Positions 1 through 4,960 of a stretch of DNA of 5,042 bases are shown here, one piece after another (positions within the stretch are counted from its first letter, which is position 1; each line of letters starts with the position of its first letter). The stretch spans positions 1-5,042 of the forward strand of contig JAFSHE010000391.1 in assembly GCA_017440445.1 (NCBI GenBank). The letters are read 5' to 3'. Both the position numbers and the translations under genes were made by a program. The notes under the pieces were generated by a model. The model searched no databases. It saw only the letters and a program-made list of their open reading frames with translations, and was not told the origin of the DNA. Source of the DNA: Oscillospiraceae bacterium (GTDB lineage Bacteria > Bacillota_A > Clostridia > Oscillospirales > Ruminococcaceae).

Positions 1-77
1 AGTACGCCGCAGTATGCGATACAGAACTGTACCATAAGCTCCTTCTTGGAATCGTGTGCGATAAGTGCAATATTCAT
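1..77 (-). CDS. mgsA: Methylglyoxal synthase, N-terminal fragment (cut by window edge)
   Basis: Only the first 25 codons are present; the gene runs off the low-coordinate end. The reading is MNIALIAHDSKKELMVQFCI followed by AYCGV. The opening beta strand with the IALIAHD signature, then a Lys-rich turn and the MVQF helix, matches the start of Firmicutes methylglyoxal synthases such as B. subtilis MgsA. The enzyme is cytoplasmic and converts dihydroxyacetone phosphate to methylglyoxal and phosphate, a bypass of lower glycolysis used when phosphate is scarce or sugar phosphates accumulate. The catalytic aspartates lie further on and cannot be checked here. The ATG is well placed behind a GGAGGG ribosome binding site, and only 21 bases separate it from the minD stop, so the two are probably co-transcribed. 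Identity rests on a short stretch but is supported by the known linkage of mgsA to min/mre genes in Clostridia. Confidence 0.85.
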   Translation of the reverse strand, partial: MNIALIAHDSKKELMVQFCIAYCGV

Positions 78-80
78 GAT

Positions 81-92
81 GGAGTTCCCTCC
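81..92 (-). promoter_or_regulatory. mgsA ribosome binding site inside a small hairpin
   Basis: On the minus strand this reads GGAGGGAACTCC, ending three bases before the mgsA ATG. GGAGGG is the Shine-Dalgarno sequence, with a 9-base spacer. The same bases can fold as GGAG-GGAA-CTCC, a four-pair stem closed by a GNRA-type tetraloop, which would partly hide the ribosome binding site. The ribosome-binding role is well supported; a regulatory role for the fold is inference, since the stem is short. Confidence 0.6.
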
Positions 93-98
93 TTAAAA

Positions 99-836
99 TT
101 AGTTGATGTTGATTGTCAGCGGAACATCGTCGCCGATAATTCTTCTTGCGATAGCTGCATAAGCCTTTGCGCCGCCGCAGTTGGGAGGCAGCGGCTCGCC
201 CTTTGCGCCGCAGATCTTGATGTTCATATCCTCGGGTACTACGCCGATAAGCGGAATACCAACGCTGTCCATTACCTCGTCCAGGTCGTACAGGATATCC
301 TCGTCCTTGAAGTTGGGGCTTACCTTATTGATAACAAGACGCTGGTTCGTACAGTTCTTTACGTAAAGGAAGTCGGAAAGGATAGCACCGTCACGTACAC
401 AGACGGTATCGGGAGTGGTTACCATAAGGATAAGCTCTGCCGCCTTGATAACGCTGAATACGGAGCTGCCGATACCAGCGGTATCCATGATGATGTAGTC
501 GAAATGCTTGCGCATCTCCTCGCATACTTCCATGATCTTTTCGGGATTGATATCGATGAAAGGATTTCGGGTAGCGCAGACGAGATACAGATTGTCCACA
601 CGGTCTACCTTTGTGGTTGCTGTAAGGATGTCTATCTTGCCCTCAAGATACTCACCGATGTCATGCTTTACCTTATCCTTGATACCGAGCATGATATCCT
701 GACATCTCAGACCGAAGTCAAGCTCTACTACCAGAGTCTTTTTACCGAGCGCAGCAAGTGACGAAGCAACATTTGCAGATGTTGTGGATTTACCCGTACC
801 GCCCTTACCGGCTGTAACTGCAATTATCTGTGACAT
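99..836 (-). CDS. minD: MinD-family ATPase lacking the C-terminal membrane-targeting helix
   Basis: A 245-residue P-loop ATPase of the MinD/ParA (SIMIBI) class. Visible motifs are the deviant Walker A GKGGTGKST at residues 10-18, with signature Lys11 and Lys16; the switch region VELDFGLRCQD at 37-47; Walker B-like YIIMDTAG at 114-121; VRDG at 147-150; and the MinD-typical VVPED at 199-203 followed by KGEPLPPN. In well-studied bacteria MinD binds ATP, dimerises on the membrane and recruits MinC to block FtsZ rings away from mid-cell. Two departures stand out. Position 38, normally Asp in MinD, is Glu. The protein also stops about 20 residues after the last domain helix (ARRIIGDDVPLTININ), with no Lys/Phe/Leu-rich amphipathic tail, so it is shorter than the usual 260-270 residues. 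No minC or minE is adjacent. The ATG is preceded by GAGGGG with a 6-base spacer and a promoter about 75 bases upstream. Family assignment is firm; a role in division-site placement is inferred. Confidence 0.85.
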   Translation of the reverse strand: MSQIIAVTAGKGGTGKSTTSANVASSLAALGKKTLVVELDFGLRCQDIMLGIKDKVKHDIGEYLEGKIDILTATTKVDRVDNLYLVCATRNPFIDINPEKIMEVCEEMRKHFDYIIMDTAGIGSSVFSVIKAAELILMVTTPDTVCVRDGAILSDFLYVKNCTNQRLVINKVSPNFKDEDILYDLDEVMDSVGIPLIGVVPEDMNIKICGAKGEPLPPNCGGAKAYAAIARRIIGDDVPLTININ

Positions 837-900
837 ATTTTTCCCCTCTCTGTAATATGATCTGTATTTTCTATTTACAAATGAGCATAGCTCTAGTCAG

Positions 901-918
901 ATAATACCTTAGTATTAT
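901..918. repeat. 18-bp inverted repeat at the minD promoter, operator-like
   Basis: ATAATAC at 901-907 is perfectly mirrored by GTATTAT at 912-918 around a 4-base centre (CTTA). The repeat begins in the -10 box and covers the predicted transcription start, which is where a repressor would commonly bind; alternatively it would fold at the extreme 5' end of the transcript. The symmetry is plain in the sequence. Its function is inference, and AT-rich DNA yields such repeats by chance more easily. Confidence 0.35.
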
Positions 919-945
919 TTTATCACAAAAACCCGATTATGAAAA
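917..945 (-). promoter_or_regulatory. Sigma-70/SigA-type promoter for minD-mgsA
   Basis: On the minus strand a -35 box TTTTCA (945-940; four of six consensus bases) is separated by exactly 17 bases from a -10 box TAAAAT (922-917; five of six). Transcription would start near position 910, giving a leader of about 75 bases before the minD ATG. It lies in the AT-rich gap directly upstream of minD, in the right orientation. Confidence 0.5.
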
Positions 946-984
946 GCCTTTTTTGAAAGATTGCAAAAGTTTGTGAATTATCCG

Positions 985-1017
985 CAATAAAACTTGAAAA
1001 TCCTTGTGCATTTTCAA
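985..1017 (-). terminator. Weak intrinsic terminator candidate after mrdA
   Basis: Nine bases after the mrdA stop codon the minus strand reads TTGAAAAT, an 8-base loop, then ATTTTCAA: a perfect 8-bp stem (1017-1010 with 1001-994). It is followed by GTTTTATTG. Position and order fit an intrinsic terminator, but the stem has a single G-C pair and the T tract is interrupted, so termination would be partial at best. Confidence 0.4.
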
Positions 1018-1026
1018 CAATGAAAT

Positions 1027-3078
1027 TCACAGCGGGTCAACTGCGTTGCCGTCCTCATCGTCTTCAGGGTCGAATTCACGGGTAAGATATGCGCTGATAA
1101 GGTTGGCTACGATATGTCTGCTGTACTCGCCCTCCTCCATCAGCACACCGAAGGCTATCTCGGGGTCATCTGCGGGATAAAAGCCCACTATCGCCGAGTT
1201 ATAGATATCTGCGGTCTTCTGCGGAGTACCTGTCTTTGTCGCCACATCCTCAGGGATGCCCTTGTAATCGTAGATGTTCGCCCACAGTCCTCCCACAGCG
1301 AAGCTTGCCGCATTCGATACCATCACCATACCCTCGGTCACAGTGTCGAACACCTCGGAATACTCCGACATATCCTCCACCACCTCGGGAGCAGTTTCGC
1401 TGATAAGCTCGCTGTAATCGTAGTTATACACAGCCTTTACGATATGCGGTCTGTATCGTACTCCACGGTTTGCGATGGTCATAGCCTGCACCGCCATGTG
1501 CAGCGGAGTAAGAAGGGTCTCGGACTGACCTATTCCCGCCTGCACCACGTCGCCGTTGTTCCATGTCAGACCGAGCTTTTCATACAGCTCCTTGGAGGTC
1601 ATCTGACCGTTCTCCATATTAAGCTCAAAGCCGAGGTCGGTTCCCACACCGAAGCGTGCCGCCCACTGGGAGAGCCTGTCTATACCGAGCATTCTTGCCG
1701 TATCATAGAAGAAGATGTTGCAGGAGTGGCGCAGTGCCATCTCCACATCAAGGTCGCCGTGTCCCCATCTCTGGTGACAGTGGGGAGTAAAGCCGCTTCC
1801 GTAATAATAGTATGTTCCTCCGCAGTATATGCAGGTCTCGTCGGTTATAACGCCCTCGGCAAGTCCTGCCGCCGCAGTTATCGTCTTGAATGTGGAGCCT
1901 GGTCTGAAGGTTCCGCTGAGCGCACGGTTGAAGATGGGAGAATCCTCCGCATTAAGCACCGCCTCGTAGTTCTCGATAAGCTCGTTGATATCATAGTTCG
2001 GGTAGCTTGCCATTGCAAGAACTCCGCCTGTCTTTACATCAAGCACCACTGCCGCACCCGTTGTACACTCCTTGCCTCGTGTATCCTGAGTATAATGCGG
2101 CGAGTGCATAAAATTCACGTAATGTGCCAGTATATGCTGAAGCATCTGCTGATATTCTGCGTCTATGGTCAGCATGACGCTGTTGCCCGCAACAGGCTCC
2201 TTTATCACCTCGTCGGATATCTCCTGTCCATCAGAGCTGCGGGTGATTGCTCTCGTTCCACGCTCGCCTCGAAGCTCCTCCTCCAGTGCAAGCTCCACTC
2301 CCGAAAGACCGATGATGTCGTTCATGGTGTAGCCCGAGGCTTTAAGCTCCGCATACTCCTCCGCCGAGATAGCGCCTACCGTTCCACGAAGATGCGGTGC
2401 AAGCGTGCCGTCAAGGTACACCCTGCTCCAGTCCTCCGTGATATCCACACCGGGAAGCAGCATGCTTAGCTCCTTCAGCTCCATCACTGTTTCCTCCGAG
2501 ATGCCCTTTGCCAGCACGTACTTGTTCTGATAGGAGAAGTCCTTTATCTGCATCTCGTAGCGGACTCCCGCAATAAGGCGGCGCATGCGCTCCTCGTACT
2601 TGTCGGATATCTCGTAGACCTCGTACATCTCGTTCATGCAGTTTTCGGCAGTTGCATACACACCGAGGTTAAGCTCCTGCTTAAGGGTATCTATCTGCTT
2701 TTCCTTGCCGTTTAAGAATGTATACGGCTGCGTCTTTGATATAGGCAGCGACTCGTTCCACTCCTCGCCGTTCTTGTTGAGGATAGTCAGCACACGGAAT
2801 ATCATATCGTTCTCCGTGCCTGAGATAAGCGAGGACATCTGAAGATTTACGCTGTAACAAAGCTCATTTGTGTTCAGCACAACGCCGGTACAGTCGGATA
2901 TCATACCACGTGCGGCCTCGATATCCTGCTCTGCGGTATAGGTGCTGCGGGTCATGGCGAGGTACTTCTCGCCGTCGGCAATCTGTATCTGAAGCAGCTT
3001 CAGACCGCAGACGAATGCCGATATTATCACTATCGCCGCCAGCACGGCGAAGCGGATATATGCGGAAAATTTAGACAT
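1027..3078 (-). CDS. mrdA: Penicillin-binding protein 2, class B transpeptidase for cell elongation
   Basis: A 683-residue class B PBP that cross-links peptidoglycan during side-wall growth, normally paired with the glycosyltransferase RodA and controlled by MreC/MreD. In order it has a short cytoplasmic N-terminus, one membrane anchor at about 8-30, a PBP dimerisation/pedestal region from about 55 (RGMISDCTG, a variant of the usual RGxIxDRxG) to about 290, and a transpeptidase domain from about 300 to 665. Catalytic motifs are complete: STFK with nucleophile Ser395 and Lys398, SCN at 452-454, and KTGT at 615-618. C416, C419, C434 and H440 (CIYC ... HCHQRWGHG) form a possible metal site beside the active site. 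The C-terminus is an acidic tail; there are no PASTA domains. I place the start at 3078 because GGAGG lies just upstream (3087-3083, a short 4-base spacer) and the membrane anchor begins immediately. The frame stays open upstream to an ATG at 3219, but those 47 codons are repeat DNA. RodA is not in the window. Confidence 0.95.
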   Translation of the reverse strand: MSKFSAYIRFAVLAAIVIISAFVCGLKLLQIQIADGEKYLAMTRSTYTAEQDIEAARGMISDCTGVVLNTNELCYSVNLQMSSLISGTENDMIFRVLTILNKNGEEWNESLPISKTQPYTFLNGKEKQIDTLKQELNLGVYATAENCMNEMYEVYEISDKYEERMRRLIAGVRYEMQIKDFSYQNKYVLAKGISEETVMELKELSMLLPGVDITEDWSRVYLDGTLAPHLRGTVGAISAEEYAELKASGYTMNDIIGLSGVELALEEELRGERGTRAITRSSDGQEISDEVIKEPVAGNSVMLTIDAEYQQMLQHILAHYVNFMHSPHYTQDTRGKECTTGAAVVLDVKTGGVLAMASYPNYDINELIENYEAVLNAEDSPIFNRALSGTFRPGSTFKTITAAAGLAEGVITDETCIYCGGTYYYYGSGFTPHCHQRWGHGDLDVEMALRHSCNIFFYDTARMLGIDRLSQWAARFGVGTDLGFELNMENGQMTSKELYEKLGLTWNNGDVVQAGIGQSETLLTPLHMAVQAMTIANRGVRYRPHIVKAVYNYDYSELISETAPEVVEDMSEYSEVFDTVTEGMVMVSNAASFAVGGLWANIYDYKGIPEDVATKTGTPQKTADIYNSAIVGFYPADDPEIAFGVLMEEGEYSRHIVANLISAYLTREFDPEDDEDGNAVDPL

Positions 3079-3100
3079 TTTGCCTCCAAAGGTGATTATA

Positions 3101-3128
3101 ATTAGGAATGAGGAGTTAGGAGTGAGGA
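3101..3128. repeat. Four tandem 7-base repeats, consensus RTKAGGA
   Basis: The plus strand reads ATTAGGA, ATGAGGA, GTTAGGA, GTGAGGA in immediate succession, varying only at the first (A/G) and third (T/G) positions. In the mrdA transcript, which is the minus strand, the array becomes repeated TCCTAAY/TCCTCAY, which resembles anti-Shine-Dalgarno sequence and ends 13 bases before the GGAGG of mrdA. Confidence 0.85.
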
Positions 3129-3135
3129 ATTTCGG

Positions 3136-3150
3136 TGCGCCTACGGCGCA
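3136..3150. repeat. GC-rich 6-bp hairpin beside the heptads
   Basis: TGCGCC and GGCGCA form a perfect 6-bp stem around a TAC loop. It abuts the heptad array with only a short spacer, so the two look like parts of one repeat unit. No T tract follows on either strand, so it is not an intrinsic terminator. Confidence 0.65.
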
Positions 3151-3218
3151 TATCGCAATTGCCATCAGACTTATCGGCGACAGCCTGATGATCATATGAC
3201 ATGTCACCTTGCGCTGCA

Positions 3219-3240
3219 CCGATCGTCATAAGGCGATCGG
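3219..3240. repeat. 7-bp inverted repeat CCGATCG/CGATCGG
   Basis: CCGATCG at 3219-3225 is mirrored by CGATCGG at 3234-3240 around an 8-base loop. A run of six A on the plus strand (3243-3248) lies on the wrong side for a terminator of either strand's transcript. It is part of the repeat island. Confidence 0.6.
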
Positions 3241-3253
3241 AGAAAAAAGCAGC

Positions 3254-3316
3254 GTTTACAGCACCGCCGTTTACCCGAGCCTGAGATCGCAGGGTTGACG
3301 GCACCGCCGTCAACCC
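3254..3316. repeat. Pair of 23-bp direct repeats with a 40-bp period
   Basis: Positions 3254-3276 and 3294-3316 match at 19 of 23 bases; both have GCACCGCCGT at the core and ACCC at the end. Two of the four differences decide folding: the copy next to mreD is a perfect inverted repeat, whereas the other has TTTAC where TCAAC would be needed and cannot fold. This looks like duplication followed by divergence of one copy. Confidence 0.7.
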
Positions 3317-3320
3317 GATC
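3285..3320 (-). repeat. Strong stem-loop at the mreD stop codon
   Basis: GGGTTGACGGC (3292-3302) and GCCGTCAACCC (3306-3316) form a perfect 11-bp stem with a 3-base ACC loop. GATC on each side (3285-3288 and 3317-3320) can extend it past a 3-base bulge, which brings the mreD stop codon (3321-3319) into the structure. No T tract follows on the minus strand. A role in protecting the mreB-mreC-mreD transcript end, or in separating mrdA expression, is possible but inferred. Confidence 0.7.
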
Positions 3321-3918
3321 ATTCTCTCACCTTATCCACGGACTCCTCTGCGGTCTGCGCTGACTCCTCAAGATGGCGCTGCTCCTTCGGACGGAGCTTC
3401 TTGTTTATCAGCCAGACTATGAGGTAAACAGGGAATGCAGCGACCACCGCTCCCGTATAAGCGGGAATGACCGAGCGCACAAAGGATATCCCCGAATCAG
3501 CGCCCTCCCACACCCAGTGCAGGAACAGGAAATCCAGAAATCCCATGACAATGCACACCGAGGCATTCAGCAGGAAATGGCTCAGCGCATTGGTCTTTAC
3601 CCAGAACTGCGAAAGCAGTGCGATAACGGGACAGCACACCAGCAGCCACAGCGAGGAAAATCCCGCAATAGTGCCGCTTGCAATATCCATCATAAGCCCG
3701 CAGAACACTCCGAACACCGCCGCAGCGAACTCCCCCTCATACACCGCAACGGCGGTGGCGAGAGGTATCAGCAGCAGCGGGCAGAAGCCCTTTATCAGCG
3801 GATTTGTAAGCCATAAATAGAAAATGAGCAATACCGCCGCATAGAGCAGCCAACGCAGAAAACCACGCAGCATGACCCTGCGCGACCGCGCCTTGCTCAC
3901 TGAAAGTATCTTTTTCAT
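3319..3918 (-). CDS. mreD: Rod shape-determining membrane protein MreD
   Basis: A 199-residue, strongly hydrophobic protein. It has a basic N-terminus (KKILSVSKARSRRVMLRG) and about six membrane segments, near residues 20-37, 42-59, 63-82, 87-105, 113-134 and 147-171. It ends in a charged cytoplasmic tail rich in Glu, Gln and Lys. The stretch GEFAAAVFGVFCGLMMDIASG (62-82) fits the Gly-rich, Asp-ended segment typical of MreD. MreD is a core elongasome membrane component that works with MreC to regulate PBP2/RodA. Size, topology and position directly after mreC support the call, although MreD sequences diverge widely. The ATG follows AAGGA with a 6-base spacer. The stop codon overlaps the ATG of a repeat-derived 68-codon frame (ATGA at 3322-3319), which I do not annotate as a gene. 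Confidence 0.9.
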   Translation of the reverse strand: MKKILSVSKARSRRVMLRGFLRWLLYAAVLLIFYLWLTNPLIKGFCPLLLIPLATAVAVYEGEFAAAVFGVFCGLMMDIASGTIAGFSSLWLLVCCPVIALLSQFWVKTNALSHFLLNASVCIVMGFLDFLFLHWVWEGADSGISFVRSVIPAYTGAVVAAFPVYLIVWLINKKLRPKEQRHLEESAQTAEESVDKVRE

Positions 3919-3933
3919 GTTGTTCCTTAATAT

Positions 3934-3971
3934 CGGCCTGTCGGGCTGCGTGTGACGCCTCCCGACTGCCG
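3934..3971 (-). repeat. 14-pair stem-loop filling the mreC-mreD gap
   Basis: Three stacked stems are separated by small internal loops: CGGC/GCCG (3934-3937 with 3968-3971), GTCGGG/CCCGAC (3940-3945 with 3961-3966) and GCGT/ACGC (3948-3951 with 3955-3958), closed by a GTG loop. It occupies most of the 63-base gap and ends a few bases before the mreD ribosome binding site. No T tract follows, so it is more likely an mRNA stability or processing element than a terminator; that role is inferred. Confidence 0.65.
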
Positions 3972-3981
3972 ACCCATGTAC

Positions 3982-4845
3982 TTATTCTTCTATATCGAAC
4001 GAAAGGCCCTTGCCCTCAAACTCAGTGACAGCAAATACCGTTACCACCTCGAAGCAGTCCTCAACAGGCTCTATCAGCGCATGCTTTGAAAGACCGTTCG
4101 GGTCGTCGTACACCTCTTTTACCATGCCGACGATAACGCCCTCGGGGAAAAGTCCGCTGTAGCCCGATGTGGCGACAACATCGCCCACCCTGATATCCGC
4201 ATCCTTAAGGATGTTGCTCATAAGGCACAGACCGTCCTCCGCCCTTGCGAGGTCATTCTCCATAACTCCCGTCGCCTTTGAGCGCATGCAGGTAACTCCC
4301 ACGCTTATCTGCGGTGAAAGCAGCGTTGTAACACGTGCATAATTCGGCGCTATCTCGGACACCCTGCCCACAAGACCCACAGGGGTGATTATCGGGTCGT
4401 AGAGCGAAAGCCCGTCATCACTTCCACGGTTGATGGTAAAGCCGCCGTAGATATCGTTTGCGTTACGCTTTACTATATCGCAGGGAGCGGAGAAAACAAG
4501 GTCCTCATTTTCTTCCTTCAGCCCAAGCATATCACGCAGCAGCTTGTTTTCCTCTTTAAGCTCCTCATAGCCTACGGTATCCTTGTACATCTCGCTGAGC
4601 TGCGCACGAAGCTCGTCGTTTTCAGCCTTGTAGGTATCTGCATTGACCAGCTTGTCGATAAAGCCGCCTACTCCGTCGGAGATGGCATTAGCCGCCGTAA
4701 CAAAAGGATAGGTGACGGTGTTTATTATCTGCTCGGGCACAGTGGCAAAGCCTCCCGAGACCGCAACGTAGGTCATAAGTCCAAGCAGGAGAGCCCCGAT
4801 ACATATAAGAATTTTAAACTTTACGCTGTGAAAAAACTCTTTCAT
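3982..4845 (-). CDS. mreC: Rod shape-determining protein MreC
   Basis: A 287-residue bitopic membrane protein that links MreB filaments inside the cell to PBP2 outside and activates elongation-type wall synthesis. It shows a short basic cytoplasmic end (MKEFFHSVKFK), one membrane helix at about 12-30, a dimerising coiled coil at about 70-110 (KAENDELRAQLSEM ... LKEENKLLRDMLGL), and the two-part beta domain. The beta domain includes the family-typical GSDDGLSLYDPIITPVGLVG (141-160) and TSGYSGLFPEGVIVGMV (226-242). The frame can be extended four codons to a TTG at 4857, but that TTG overlaps the GGAGAGGG ribosome binding site (4855-4848), so the ATG at 4845 is the real start. Length and domain order are normal. 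It lies 115 bases after mreB. Confidence 0.95.
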   Translation of the reverse strand: MKEFFHSVKFKILICIGALLLGLMTYVAVSGGFATVPEQIINTVTYPFVTAANAISDGVGGFIDKLVNADTYKAENDELRAQLSEMYKDTVGYEELKEENKLLRDMLGLKEENEDLVFSAPCDIVKRNANDIYGGFTINRGSDDGLSLYDPIITPVGLVGRVSEIAPNYARVTTLLSPQISVGVTCMRSKATGVMENDLARAEDGLCLMSNILKDADIRVGDVVATSGYSGLFPEGVIVGMVKEVYDDPNGLSKHALIEPVEDCFEVVTVFAVTEFEGKGLSFDIEE

Positions 4846-4866
4846 ATCCCTCTCCAAAGCAAATTA

Positions 4867-4891
4867 CAGGATATTCCATCCTGCCCGGAAT
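4867..4891 (-). promoter_or_regulatory. Overlapping, mutually exclusive hairpins upstream of mreC
   Basis: CAGGAT (4867-4872) pairs with ATCCTG (4878-4883) around a 5-base loop. The loop itself, ATTCC (4873-4877), pairs equally well with GGAAT (4887-4891). The two stems are interleaved with no linker long enough for a pseudoknot, so only one can form at a time. They lie 11 bases upstream of the mreC ribosome binding site. The pairing is visible in the sequence; a switching role is inference. Confidence 0.4.
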
Positions 4892-4900
4892 GTGAAAACA

Positions 4901-4946
4901 CGCACAGACAGCGCATCACCCCGAGAGCGTATGCGTTACCTGTGCG
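4901..4946 (-). promoter_or_regulatory. Long stem-loop between mreB and mreC
   Basis: CGCACAG (4901-4907) pairs with CTGTGCG (4940-4946). After a symmetric AC/AC internal loop, AGCGCAT (4910-4916) pairs with ATGCGTT (4931-4937) through one G-T wobble, leaving a 14-base loop. On the minus strand it is followed by TGTTTTCA, a four-T run, so partial termination or attenuation after mreB is possible. It could equally be a processing or stability structure. Confidence 0.5.
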
Positions 4947-4960
4947 GTATATGTCAGATA

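Larger units (their letters stand above)
837..1026. other. AT-rich intergenic region between mrdA and minD
   Basis: This 190-base gap is clearly richer in A and T than the surrounding genes and has no convincing open reading frame. It holds, in transcription order, a weak terminator-like hairpin after the mrdA stop, a sigma-70-type promoter, an 18-base inverted repeat at the predicted start of transcription, a four-pair hairpin GAGC-ATA-GCTC (883-893) in the leader, and the minD ribosome binding site (843-848). The arrangement suggests that minD-mgsA can be transcribed independently of the mre genes. Confidence 0.6.
3079..3318. repeat. Repeat island between mreD and mrdA (composite, possibly mobile)
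   Basis: This 240-base gap is unusually long for mre genes, which normally sit close together, and is packed with repeats. From the mreD side they are a perfect 11-bp hairpin, a diverged direct copy of it, a 7-bp inverted repeat (3219-3240), the 10-base palindrome TGACATGTCA (3197-3206), the 8-base palindrome ATGATCAT (3188-3195), the inverted pair CATCAG/CTGATG (3163-3168 and 3185-3190), a GC-rich 6-bp hairpin, and four tandem heptads. Hairpin modules joined to a purine-rich heptad array resemble small non-coding interspersed repeats; I recall similar heptads from Ruminococcus-type genomes but cannot search. No transposase, clear terminal inverted repeat or target duplication is visible. Two minus-strand frames are open across it but look like repeat translations. 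Confidence 0.6.

Noticed and set aside
54..761. 235-codon open frame on the plus strand opposite minD
   Set aside because: Antisense to a motif-complete MinD-family protein; no ribosome binding site or known family is seen.
1114..2469. 451-codon open frame on the plus strand opposite mrdA
   Set aside because: It is exactly antisense to a PBP2 with all catalytic motifs. The product is His/Cys/Arg-rich with no recognisable domain, as expected from reading a biased gene backwards.
3101..3128. CRISPR-like array
   Set aside because: The units are 7 bases long and tandem, with no spacers; this is a short heptad repeat.
3079..3219. 47-codon N-terminal extension of mrdA starting at ATG 3219
   Set aside because: The extension is translated repeat DNA (for example KFLTPNSSFLI over the heptads). 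The start at 3078 has GGAGG and leads straight into the membrane anchor, as expected for PBP2.
3180..3225. Promoter for mrdA with TATGAT as -10 box (minus strand, near 3197-3192)
   Set aside because: The -10-like hexamer is good, but no acceptable -35 lies 16-18 bases upstream, and the hexamer falls in overlapping palindromes of the repeat island.
3241..3276. Terminator for the mreD transcript ending in the T6 run (minus strand, 3248-3243)
   Set aside because: The bases before the T run form at best a five-pair stem with two wobble pairs, because the direct-repeat copy here has lost its inverted symmetry.
3373..3820. Two plus-strand frames opposite mreD
   Set aside because: Antisense to mreD, and the products are low-complexity, polar and unlike known families.
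4846..4857. TTG start for mreC four codons upstream
   Set aside because: The TTG overlaps the GGAGAGGG that serves as ribosome binding site for the ATG at 4845, and the extra residues (Leu/Met-Glu-Arg-Asp) simply translate it.
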